Below, one piece after another: positions 18,741 through 26,733 of a DNA stretch of 64,000 nucleotides. Location: contig NZ_JAMFLX010000014.1 of the NCBI RefSeq assembly GCF_023502345.1, forward strand, positions 1 through 64,000, in the 5' to 3' direction. Made by a program: the position numbers and the translations under genes. The DNA comes from Parendozoicomonas callyspongiae. Its GTDB lineage: Bacteria > Pseudomonadota > Gammaproteobacteria > Pseudomonadales > Endozoicomonadaceae. Below the pieces are notes generated by a model. The model searched no databases. It was not told the DNA's origin and saw only the letters and a list, made by a program, of their open reading frames with translations. How positions within the stretch are numbered: the stretch's first letter is position 1; each line of letters begins with the position of its first letter.

Positions 18741-18760
18741 TCCTGAAGCAAGGCTTTTCG

Positions 18761-19759
18761 ATGTTAAGTTATATTCTCAAGCGATGCGCTGCTGCCATAC
18801 CCCTGCTGGCTGTGCTCAGTTTTATCTCTTTTACCCTTATCCAGTTGCCACCGGGAGACTACGGTGACCAGATAAAAAACTACGCCATCACCCTAAGTGG
18901 CATGAGTGAGGCTGATGCCGAGATACTGGCCCAGGATTACCGGGTTCGCCATGGTCTGGACAAGCCGTTCCATACCCAGTACCTCAACTGGATGAAAGGA
19001 ATTTTAACGGAAGGAGACTTCGGGTTTTCTTTCAACAGCAACAAGCCTATCAGTGAACTGGTCGCTGACCGGCTGCCAATGACACTGTTTATAGCCCTGC
19101 TCTGTCACCTTGGAGCCACACTTTTCGGCGCAGCCCTTGGTATTGTGGCCGCGCGCAAACAGTACACATGGATTGATAACCTCACCACCCTGTTTGCCTT
19201 TATCGGCATGACCACGCCGCGCTTTGTTCTGTCCCTGATTATGTTGTACTGGCTGGTCTTTATTGTCGGCTCATCACATGTTGCTGCACTGTTTTCTCCC
19301 GAGTTTGCCCTGGCTCCCTGGAGCTTCGCGAAGTTCGTCAACCTGATGCAGCATATCTGGCCAGTATTGCTGGTAGCGATTTACGGCGGCATGGCTCAGA
19401 ACCTGAGGGTTATGCGTTCCAATGTTCTTGATGTTATGCAGGCCCAGTATGTGGAAACAGCCAAGGCCAAGGGACTGTCTTCAAGACGGGTACTGTTTAA
19501 GCATATTGTTCCCAATGCCCTTCACCCTTTGATCATGTATCAGGGCGTTGCCCTTCCCTACATGATTGCCGGAGAACTGGAAGTTGCCATTGTTTTCTCC
19601 CTGCCAACTGTTGGACCACTGATTGTTGAATCCATGGCTATTCAGGATATCTACGTGGTATCCACCTTTATGATGCTGCTGGCCGCCACTCTGGTTATCG
19701 GTAACCTGCTGGCCGACCTGCTGCTGGCCGCACTTGATCCACGAATCCGCCTGGCTTAG
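18761..19759 (+). CDS. ABC transporter permease, OppB/DppB type
   Basis: First inner-membrane subunit of the putative alpha-galactoside importer. The 332-residue product begins with the family N-terminus (MLSYILKRCAAAIPLLAVLS), has about six membrane helices, and carries the ATPase-contact loop (AKGLSSRRVLFKHIVPNALHP, about residues 235-255). I chose ATG 18761 over 18725 on this basis. The next permease starts 10 bases after its stop. Confidence 0.9.
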   Translation: MLSYILKRCAAAIPLLAVLSFISFTLIQLPPGDYGDQIKNYAITLSGMSEADAEILAQDYRVRHGLDKPFHTQYLNWMKGILTEGDFGFSFNSNKPISELVADRLPMTLFIALLCHLGATLFGAALGIVAARKQYTWIDNLTTLFAFIGMTTPRFVLSLIMLYWLVFIVGSSHVAALFSPEFALAPWSFAKFVNLMQHIWPVLLVAIYGGMAQNLRVMRSNVLDVMQAQYVETAKAKGLSSRRVLFKHIVPNALHPLIMYQGVALPYMIAGELEVAIVFSLPTVGPLIVESMAIQDIYVVSTFMMLLAATLVIGNLLADLLLAALDPRIRLA

Positions 19760-19769
19760 AGAGAGAAAC

Positions 19770-20894
19770 ATGCAAACCACACACGCAACCGGCCAGGATA
19801 CCCGGAAACGCCCTGAGCCAAAGAGTGAGAAGTACAGCGCCTTGGTATGGCGGCGGTTCAAGCGTAACCGGATGGCACTGGTCGCCCTGTGGCTGATGGC
19901 CATGCTGGTGACACTCGCCATTTTTGCCTCATTCTTCTCACCCCATAACCCCCAGGAAAGAAACAGCAAAGATATTTATCTTCCTCCTCAGTCTTTGCAG
20001 TTCAGTGATGACAACGGTTTTTCCCTTCGCCCGTTTGTGCATCCGGTCATCGTTGACTTTGACCCTGTTACTTTCCAGCCCCTCTACAAGGAAGATACCA
20101 GCCAGAGGGTTTACCTGAAGTTCTTCGAACAGGGCTGGGAATACTCCATTCTCGGAATAGACGTATCGACTCACCTGTTCGTTGGTGAAAATGGTGAAGG
20201 CGTACACCTACTTGGCACTGATGGCTGGGGGCGTGACGTACTCAGTCGGATATTCCATGGTACCGGCATTACCCTGTTCCTGGCCTTTGTAGTGATGATC
20301 ATCTGTGTCACCATCGGCTCGTTTGTAGGTATTGCCTCGGGTTACTATGGCGGCAGGACTGACCTGTGGGTACAACGGGTTGTGGAACTGATGCTGGCGT
20401 TTCCTGAACTGCCGCTGTTCCTGTCCGTTATTGCTATTCTGCCCAAAACCTCTTCATCCGAAAGCACGCTGATCCTGTTTATTCTACTTCTGGGTGGCCT
20501 GAAATGGGCCCAGCTGGCCCGTGAAATTCGGGGCAAATCACTGGCACTGCGCAATGTTGACTTTGTGAAATCAGCAGTGGCCGTTGGTGCAACCGACAAC
20601 CGAATCATTGTTCACCATATTCTGCCCAATGTGATGTCCCACGTTATTGTGCGGGCGACATCCATGGTGCCCCAGATGATCCTGATCGAAAGCTTCCTGA
20701 GCTTCCTGGGTGTGGGTATTCAACCACCACTGGTCAGCCTTGGTCTGATGCTGAATGCTGCCAAAGACTTCCAGGTACTCGGCTCTTACCCATGGCTGTT
20801 GTCACCTGTTGTCTTTATCTTGATTGCCGTTCTGGTCTTTAACGCCGCTGGTGACGGTCTGCGCGATGCCATTGACCCTTACTCCAAGCAGTAA
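19770..20894 (+). CDS. ABC transporter permease, OppC/DppC type
   Basis: Second inner-membrane subunit. The 374-residue product has a cytoplasmic N-terminus, a first helix (RMALVALWLMAMLVTLAIFA), a long periplasmic insertion (about residues 60-150), and the five-helix core with an ATPase-contact loop (AVAVGATDNRIIVHHILPN). ATG 19770 follows GAGAGAAA directly after the stop of the OppB-like gene and is preferred to 19734. A 264-bp repeat element separates it from the ATPase gene. Confidence 0.9.
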   Translation: MQTTHATGQDTRKRPEPKSEKYSALVWRRFKRNRMALVALWLMAMLVTLAIFASFFSPHNPQERNSKDIYLPPQSLQFSDDNGFSLRPFVHPVIVDFDPVTFQPLYKEDTSQRVYLKFFEQGWEYSILGIDVSTHLFVGENGEGVHLLGTDGWGRDVLSRIFHGTGITLFLAFVVMIICVTIGSFVGIASGYYGGRTDLWVQRVVELMLAFPELPLFLSVIAILPKTSSSESTLILFILLLGGLKWAQLAREIRGKSLALRNVDFVKSAVAVGATDNRIIVHHILPNVMSHVIVRATSMVPQMILIESFLSFLGVGIQPPLVSLGLMLNAAKDFQVLGSYPWLLSPVVFILIAVLVFNAAGDGLRDAIDPYSKQ

Positions 20895-20906
20895 CATCCA
20901 ACCATT

Positions 20907-20938
20907 AGGTTCTGTTGACGTAAGTTTGTGCAATTCAG
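20907..20938 (+). repeat. left terminal inverted repeat of the 264-bp element
   Basis: It starts AGGTTCTGTTGACGTAAG and pairs with the complement of 21140-21170. Its first 17 bases also occur at 60802-60818 beside an insertion-sequence remnant. Confidence 0.8.
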
Positions 20939-21139
20939 TGGCTCAGAAAGCCGCTAATCACAAGAAAGGCTTGCGAAGGTGTAGTGGTTCTACATCAAGC
21001 GAGCCTGACGTAGGGAGTGGCGGCTTTCTGGGCCACCCGAAGGGCGCCAGCGAGGCTTTCCAGCTCGTCGTTGCAGCCGTTCGAAAGACAACCAGTCTTC
21101 CTTCACGTCAGCGTCTAGATCTGAAAAGCCTCGCTGGCG

Positions 21140-21170
21140 CTGAATGCACAAACTTACGTCAGCAGAACCT
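21140..21170 (-). repeat. right terminal inverted repeat of the 264-bp element
   Basis: Read on the minus strand it begins AGGTTCTGCTGACGTAAG, one base different from the left repeat over that stretch. The AGGAG immediately to its right serves as the ribosome site of the ATPase gene. Confidence 0.8.
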
Positions 21171-21182
21171 AGGAGAAACACA

Positions 21183-22802
21183 ATGAGTTCTGAAAACCTG
21201 ATGCTGGATGCACGTAATATCCAGGTCAAGATTCCCGTTGAGGGCGGCGTTGTGGAAGCAGTTCAGGATGCTTCCCTGAAAATATTCGAAGGACAGACAG
21301 TTGCTCTTGTAGGCGAATCTGGCTCCGGAAAGTCTGTAACCGCCCGTGCCATCATGAAACTCCTGCCCGAACGGGCCATTGTGGGAGAGAAGTGTCAGGT
21401 CAACTTCCAGGGTGAAGACATCAAGGACTGGACCGAAAACCAGATGCGCAAGGTTCGTGGCAATCGCATTGCCATGATATTCCAGGAACCCATGACCTCC
21501 CTCAATCCGATCTACACAGTGGGCCAGCAGATCGCCGAGGTGATTCATGAACATCATCCGGGGAAATCAAAGCAGGAAGTCAGGGAACAGATTATCCAGC
21601 TTCTGAAGGAGGTAAGGATTCCTCAGGCGGAAGACCGTGTGGATCAGTACCCCCACCAGATGTCCGGTGGACAGAGACAGCGGGTTATGATCGCCATGGC
21701 TCTGGCAAATAACCCTGACCTGTTAATCGCTGATGAACCCACCACAGCCTTAGACGTCACCGTACAGGCAGAGATCCTCGAACTTCTGCGTCAGCTTCAG
21801 CTCAAGCACAAAATGGGCGTTCTACTGATCACCCATGACCTGACCATTGTCCGCCAGTACTCTGACTGGGTATATGTGATGCAGCATGGCAAGCTGGTTG
21901 AAGACAGTTCAACAGAGAAACTCTTTGCCAAGCCACAACATCCTTATAGTCAGCACCTTCTGGGATCAGAACCCAAAGGGACAGCACCAGCTTTGCCGGA
22001 AGATGCCGCAGAGCTGATTGATGCCACTGATATGGAGGTTGTTTTCACACTGAAACCCGGTGTCTGGTGGAAACGTCAGCCACCCAAAATGCTGACAGCT
22101 GTAGACAATATCTCACTGACCCTGAGAAAAGGGGAAACTCTTGGCATCGTGGGAGAATCGGGCTCGGGCAAAACCACACTTGGTCATGCCCTGCTGCGCC
22201 TGATTGATTCCACCGGTGAAGTTATCTTTGATGATATGCGTATTGACCAGTTTGACCGAAAAGGCATGCAACCACTGCGCAGAAAGATGCAGATTGTCTT
22301 CCAGGACCCTTTCTCTTCTCTGAACCCTCGTATGACTGTACGACAGATTATTCAGGAGGGGATGCTCATCAATAATATTGGGGCAAACGCCAAAGAACGG
22401 GAACAACTGGCCATTCAGGCACTGCAGGATTCAGGACTGGATGCTTTTGCTCTGGAACGTTTCCCCCACGAGTTCTCCGGAGGCCAGAAGCAGCGGATTG
22501 CTATCGCACGGGCCATTGCCATGGAGCCCGAGTTTATCCTGCTGGATGAGCCTACTTCAGCACTCGACCTCTCAATACAGAACCAGATCATCCTGTTGCT
22601 GCGGGAACTTCAGGCTAAGCGGAACCTGTCTTACCTGTTTATCAGCCATGACCTGCGAGTCGTCAGAGCCCTGTGCCACAGAGTTATGGTGATGCAGCAT
22701 GGCAAGCTGATTGAGTATGGTGATTCGTCCAAGGTTCTGGAAAACCCGGAGCATGAATATACCCGCAGGCTGATTAAAGCTGCTTTTGAAATTGCAGCTT
22801 GA
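21183..22802 (+). CDS. ABC transporter double ATPase (DppD-DppF fusion type)
   Basis: Energises the Opp-type importer; one 539-residue polypeptide carries both nucleotide-binding domains. Domain 1 (about 5-270) has Walker A GESGSGKS, signature SGGQRQR and Walker [13 protein letters not shown]. Domain 2 (about 285-539) has [16 protein letters not shown] and [11 protein letters not shown]. The tail of domain 1 has the oligopeptide-family motif [11 protein letters not shown] 21183 has an AGGAG site at the edge of the inserted element; an in-frame ATG at 21144 lies inside the element and is rejected. Last gene of the operon. Confidence 0.93.
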   Translation: MSSENLMLDARNIQVKIPVEGGVVEAVQDASLKIFEGQTVALVGESGSGKSVTARAIMKLLPERAIVGEKCQVNFQGEDIKDWTENQMRKVRGNRIAMIFQEPMTSLNPIYTVGQQIAEVIHEHHPGKSKQEVREQIIQLLKEVRIPQAEDRVDQYPHQMSGGQRQRVMIAMALANNPDLLIADEPTTALDVTVQAEILELLRQLQLKHKMGVLLITHDLTIVRQYSDWVYVMQHGKLVEDSSTEKLFAKPQHPYSQHLLGSEPKGTAPALPEDAAELIDATDMEVVFTLKPGVWWKRQPPKMLTAVDNISLTLRKGETLGIVGESGSGKTTLGHALLRLIDSTGEVIFDDMRIDQFDRKGMQPLRRKMQIVFQDPFSSLNPRMTVRQIIQEGMLINNIGANAKEREQLAIQALQDSGLDAFALERFPHEFSGGQKQRIAIARAIAMEPEFILLDEPTSALDLSIQNQIILLLRELQAKRNLSYLFISHDLRVVRALCHRVMVMQHGKLIEYGDSSKVLENPEHEYTRRLIKAAFEIAA

Positions 22803-23021
22803 GCAGGGGAAGGAAGAAACAACTGACAGGTCAGCGACATACGCCAAACTTCAGAAAAAACGTAACACTACACACTGCTTGCAAAAGAGGCTGGGGGCCT
22901 GATGTCTTCAAAGGCCAGGGATGGTTCATGGGCGTGGAAAATATCAGGTGACTAACTGCCAGGTATCAAACTTTTTGAATTTATGTACTAGCCTTGCAGC
23001 TCAACTTCATGGAGCCTGCCG

Positions 23022-23975
23022 ATGTCGTCGCGTTCACAACCGCAGTCGAATTTAAGGATGCAGATCGCCTGCATGCTTATATTGCATGCTTTGATTAGCA
23101 CATGCTTGGCGGATAGTTTGAGTAATGACGGCTATCAGGTACGGATCGGTCAGGTTCTTTCAGGTATAGCTCAAAGTGTATCGACGGCGGCACAATATCC
23201 GTCAATGGCACTTCCTCTCAGCAGGTTCAAAAATCATTTACAGACCGAGTATGATGAATTTTCTATTCCAAAACAGTTAATAAGTGTTCCCGGCCATGTT
23301 GCCTTAATTCTGGACGGAGATCGTCGCTGGTCTGATGAGCAAAATTATCAGGATAGAGCCTATGGGTATCTGTTTGGCGCGCTTCGTCTTGGACAAATTA
23401 TGGCACTGGCTCAAAAGTCAGGCATTTCCCAGCTCACTCTGTATCTGTTTTCAACCGAGAACTTTCGTCGGCCTGAACATGAAGTTCGTGTCCTCATGAG
23501 TCTTTTGGAGCAATCTTTTCAGCAGTTCCAAGATCAACTTGTGGACTCAAATATGAGGTTCCGTCACCTGGGGCGCAGACAGGGTTTACCTAAAAGTTTA
23601 TTGGACACCCTTGATGTGCTTACGGCGACCACCGCCAACAATACAGGGATGCGAGTAAATCTGGCCATCAATTACGGGGGAACAGCGGAGATCGAAGATG
23701 CCGCTAAAGCCATATTAAAAAGCTACGTAGATGGTACATTGCCGGATCAATTCAGGTTTAACGATTATCTCTACTCATCGTCACTTGATGGCTGGTCAAA
23801 CCCCGATCTGGTCATCCGAGCCGGAAGGGAAAAAAGAATAAGCAATTTTCTGCCGCTGCAAAGCATCTATTCCGAGTGGGTTTTCCGCAATGAGCTATGG
23901 CCCGCATTTACACCTGATGTTTTTATTGAATCATTACAGGAATTCAACAAGCGAGAACGGCGCTTAGGACGATAA
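23022..23975 (+). CDS. Divergent cis-prenyltransferase (UppS-like) with an N-terminal signal/anchor segment
   Basis: Belongs to the undecaprenyl-diphosphate synthase family. The 317-residue product has an extra N-terminus of about 85 residues with a hydrophobic segment (about 13-30), then the UppS fold: HVALILDGDRRW carries the catalytic Asp, followed by STENFRRP, NYGGTAEI, DLVIRAGREKRISNF and the SE pair in IYSEWVF. Differences from E. coli UppS include DGNGRW to DGDRRW, the FGH histidine to Tyr (AYGYLFGA), SENW to TENF and RTGGE to RAGRE. It stands alone, not in a cdsA/dxr group, so it is probably a paralogue. Substrate and activity are uncertain. Confidence 0.75.
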   Translation: MSSRSQPQSNLRMQIACMLILHALISTCLADSLSNDGYQVRIGQVLSGIAQSVSTAAQYPSMALPLSRFKNHLQTEYDEFSIPKQLISVPGHVALILDGDRRWSDEQNYQDRAYGYLFGALRLGQIMALAQKSGISQLTLYLFSTENFRRPEHEVRVLMSLLEQSFQQFQDQLVDSNMRFRHLGRRQGLPKSLLDTLDVLTATTANNTGMRVNLAINYGGTAEIEDAAKAILKSYVDGTLPDQFRFNDYLYSSSLDGWSNPDLVIRAGREKRISNFLPLQSIYSEWVFRNELWPAFTPDVFIESLQEFNKRERRLGR

Positions 23976-24051
23976 AAACCTGAAAAAGAGCCTTCCGTAA
24001 TTTAAGTGGACGGTTTGGCATAACCTAAAGCACTCAATGCGAGGGTACAGA

Positions 24052-24083
24052 TAGGTTCGGCCCTGCGTAGGTTCGGCCCTGCG
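24052..24083. repeat. two tandem copies of a 16-bp unit
   Basis: TAGGTTCGGCCCTGCG is repeated exactly twice head to tail in the noncoding gap between the cis-prenyltransferase gene and yhfA, followed by the start of a third copy (TAG). No function is apparent. Confidence 0.7.
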
Positions 24084-24204
24084 TAGTACAGAAGAACAGG
24101 ACCAGAGATACGATTTTTTGAAACAAGGCGGTTGAAAAAAGCCTGAATCTGATCAGCCTACTACATTATCGAATTGACGCACCGAAGGTGGTACATGGGA
24201 ATGA

Positions 24205-24624
24205 TTAAATGCTTTTCACTTCATGGCTGTGTGTTACTTCAACACCGCCATTACCCAGCATAATGGATACTGAGCAGTACTTATCTGCAGAGAGTTCTAC
24301 GGCACGCTTAACCTGCGCTTCACTCAGATCACGACCGGTCACAACAAAGTGCAGATGAATCTTGGTGAAAATAGCAGGTACCGCATCGGCACGTTCACTA
24401 CTCAGTTCAACTTCACAGTCGATAACATCCTGACGCGCTTTTTTCAGCATGCTGACCACGTCAATGGACGAGCAACCACCAACAGACATCAGCACCATTT
24501 CCATGGGGCTGGGAGCAGAACCTGAACCACCGTACTGCTCAGAAGTATCCATAGTAATGCTGTGGCCACTGGCAGAACGGCCGACAAAACGCATGCCATC
24601 AACCCATTTAACCTGAGCTTGCAT
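24205..24624 (-). CDS. yhfA: OsmC-family protein YhfA
   Basis: Small OsmC/Ohr-like protein of unclear role, in a family that includes peroxide-reducing enzymes. The 139-residue product resembles E. coli YhfA: SEQYGGSGSAPSPMEMVLMSVGGCSSIDVV carries one family cysteine (about residue 51) and DKYCSVSIML the second (about 117). It is divergent from crp, an arrangement also seen in E. coli and Pseudomonas. Confidence 0.9.
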   Translation of the reverse strand: MQAQVKWVDGMRFVGRSASGHSITMDTSEQYGGSGSAPSPMEMVLMSVGGCSSIDVVSMLKKARQDVIDCEVELSSERADAVPAIFTKIHLHFVVTGRDLSEAQVKRAVELSADKYCSVSIMLGNGGVEVTHSHEVKSI

Positions 24625-24791
24625 ATGTAATTTCCCTTGAAAAAAAACGCCCGTACCGGTATTAACATCTAAAGAAACGGCCGGCAGGGTTTAATGAAAT
24701 TTGCGACAGCAGTGTACCTTGCTGAAAAGAAAAAGAAACCGGGTTAGCTCTAGGTTCTATTAACGCAGGCAAAACCCGACAGTCGTGGACA

Positions 24792-25445
24792 ATGAGTATA
24801 GAAGTCCTTACCCGCCATATTCCCCAGGAGAGGAAAGAACGCACCGAGCGTTTCCTGAATCACTGTCATATCCAGCACTACCTTCCTCATACCAGTATTC
24901 TCAACGGCCAGGAGGCCTCCGACTCCCTTTATTTCATCGTTGATGGCTCTGTCACCGTATTTATTGAAGATGAAGGCAGGGAAGTCATCATCAACTACCT
25001 TAATCGTGGTGACTTCTTTGGCGAACTTGGATTGTTTGCCATAGAAAAGAACAACAACAGGCCGGTCTGGGTCAAAACCCGTACCAAGAGCATCATCGCT
25101 GAGATCAGTTACACCAAAGCCCGTGAACTGACACGGGATATGCCGGATATTCTCTACGATATCAGTCGCCAGATTGCCCAGCGCCTGCAGCTGACAACCC
25201 GTAAGGTAAGTGACCTGACCTTCCTGGATGTAACAGGCAGGGTGGCACGCACTCTTCTCGATCTGTGCAAACAGCCTGATGCCATGACCCATCCTGACGG
25301 TATGCAGATCAGCGTAACCCGCCAGGAGATTGGACGGATCGTCGGCTGTTCCAGGGAAACCGTCGGCAGGGTGCTGAAAAACCTGGAAGATGAAGGCATG
25401 ATCTCAGTTAAAGGGAAAACCATGGTGGTCTTCAATACCCGTTAG
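24792..25445 (+). CDS. crp: cAMP receptor protein (Crp/Vfr)
   Basis: Global regulator that activates or represses promoters when bound to cAMP. The 217-residue product has an N-terminal cyclic-nucleotide domain with the phosphate cassette FFGELGLF, a dimerisation helix, and a C-terminal winged helix whose recognition helix (GCSRETVGR) is the same as in E. coli CRP. In the cAMP pocket the Arg-Ser pair of E. coli (R82-S83) appears as Arg-Pro ([10 protein letters not shown]) and S128 as Thr. TGTGA-type sites elsewhere should therefore be recognised normally, but ligand affinity may differ. Confidence 0.94.
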   Translation: MSIEVLTRHIPQERKERTERFLNHCHIQHYLPHTSILNGQEASDSLYFIVDGSVTVFIEDEGREVIINYLNRGDFFGELGLFAIEKNNNRPVWVKTRTKSIIAEISYTKARELTRDMPDILYDISRQIAQRLQLTTRKVSDLTFLDVTGRVARTLLDLCKQPDAMTHPDGMQISVTRQEIGRIVGCSRETVGRVLKNLEDEGMISVKGKTMVVFNTR

Positions 25446-25495
25446 ACGTATCATCCGTCGCCATTTCAAGCATTTCAAACGGGTAACTTAGCCAG

Positions 25496-26593
25496 ATGTC
25501 CACTGGTACTACATATCCTGAGCGCTATGAAGCCCTGCTGTCGGACAAAGCCGAACGACTCAAGCAGCTTTTCAGCGATTTCCAGATTCCTGAACCGGAA
25601 GTTTTCACTTCAGCCCCCGAAAACTTCCGTATGCGTGCGGAGTTTCGTGTCTGGCATGAAGGTGACCAGACTCACTACATCATGTTTGATCAGGAAACCC
25701 GCGAGAAAGTCCAGGTTACTGAGTTCCCGATAGGCTCAACACGCATTAATGAGCTGATGCGCCCTGTAATGGACGCTCTGTGTCAGCAGGAAATACTGCG
25801 CCGCAAGCTGTTCCAGGTTGAGTTTCTCACCACTCAGGCAGGTGAGGCCATTGTCTCTCTGCTTTATCACAAGCAACTGAGTGAAGAGTGGGAAGCCGCA
25901 GCCCGTCCGCTGCGTGATCAGTTTGGTATTGAAATTATCGGTCGCGCCCGTAAGCAGAAAATTGTTCTGGACCGTGACTATGTGACTGAAGAACTGAATG
26001 TCTGCGGCCGCCTGTGGCGTTATAACCAGGTCGAGAACAGCTTCACCCAGCCAAATGCCGGCATTAACGAAAAGATGCTGAGCTGGGCCCAGGAAGTGAC
26101 TTCCGGCAGTGCCAGTGAAGAAAAAAGCGATTTGGTTGAACTGTACTGCGGTAACGGTAACTTTACCTGCATTCTGGCCCAGAACTTTGACCAGGTGCTG
26201 GCCACAGAAATTTCAAAGTCCTCGGTAAATTCTGCCCACAAGAACTTTGAAATGAATGCGGTGGACAATGTCACTATCGCCCGTATGTCCAGCGAAGAGT
26301 TCACCCAGGCACTGAACAAGGAACGCCCTTTCCGCCGCCTGGCCCACGTGGATCTGGACAGTTACAACTTCAGCACCATCTTTGTTGACCCACCCCGTGC
26401 CGGACTTGACCCGGCGACTGAAGCCCTGGTTCAGCGTTTTGACCGGATTGTTTATGTGTCCTGTAACCCGGTTACCTTAAAAGAGAACCTGGAAACCCTG
26501 TCCCAGACCCACAGGATCGAAAAACTGGCTCTGTTTGATCAGTTCCCCTATACCGATCATATTGAAAGTGGCGTGCTGTTAACCCGCAAGTAG
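25496..26593 (+). CDS. trmA: tRNA/tmRNA (uracil-C5)-methyltransferase TrmA
   Basis: Makes ribothymidine at position 54 of tRNA with S-adenosylmethionine. The 365-residue product equals the E. coli length and has the SAM motif LVELYCGNGNFTC, FVDPPRAGLDP, and the nucleophilic cysteine C323 in SCNPVTL, with the general base glutamate near the C-terminus (DHIESG). A hairpin terminator follows. Confidence 0.96.
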   Translation: MSTGTTYPERYEALLSDKAERLKQLFSDFQIPEPEVFTSAPENFRMRAEFRVWHEGDQTHYIMFDQETREKVQVTEFPIGSTRINELMRPVMDALCQQEILRRKLFQVEFLTTQAGEAIVSLLYHKQLSEEWEAAARPLRDQFGIEIIGRARKQKIVLDRDYVTEELNVCGRLWRYNQVENSFTQPNAGINEKMLSWAQEVTSGSASEEKSDLVELYCGNGNFTCILAQNFDQVLATEISKSSVNSAHKNFEMNAVDNVTIARMSSEEFTQALNKERPFRRLAHVDLDSYNFSTIFVDPPRAGLDPATEALVQRFDRIVYVSCNPVTLKENLETLSQTHRIEKLALFDQFPYTDHIESGVLLTRK

Positions 26594-26605
26594 ATATCCT
26601 TTCTC

Positions 26606-26650
26606 AAATCCCCACAGCTTTTTGTCATGATACCTGCGGGGATTTTTTGG
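26606..26650 (+). terminator. trmA terminator
   Basis: A stem formed by AAATCCCCACAG and CTGCGGGGATTT (one G-U pair) is followed by a run of Ts, just downstream of the trmA stop. Confidence 0.75.
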
Positions 26651-26733
26651 TTTTAACAAAATTTAATTTAATTAATAAAGAAATCAGCTTCTAAACTTGG
26701 GCAAAAGACAACAACTCTAATGCCAATATTCCA

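Larger units (their letters stand above)
20907..21170. mobile_element. 264-bp foldback, MITE-like element inside the transporter operon
   Basis: It has imperfect terminal inverted repeats of about 31 bases (20907-20938 and 21140-21170, beginning AGGTTCTGTTGACGTAA on the left, one substitution and one inserted base between them) and is bordered by TA on both sides. Inside are two further inverted-repeat pairs: 20938-20954 with 21020-21036 (16 of 17 matching) and 21043-21063 with 21121-21141 (19 of 21). Each inner hairpin spans 99 bases, so the whole can fold as a Y. It encodes no protein and looks like a non-autonomous transposable element. Confidence 0.8.
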
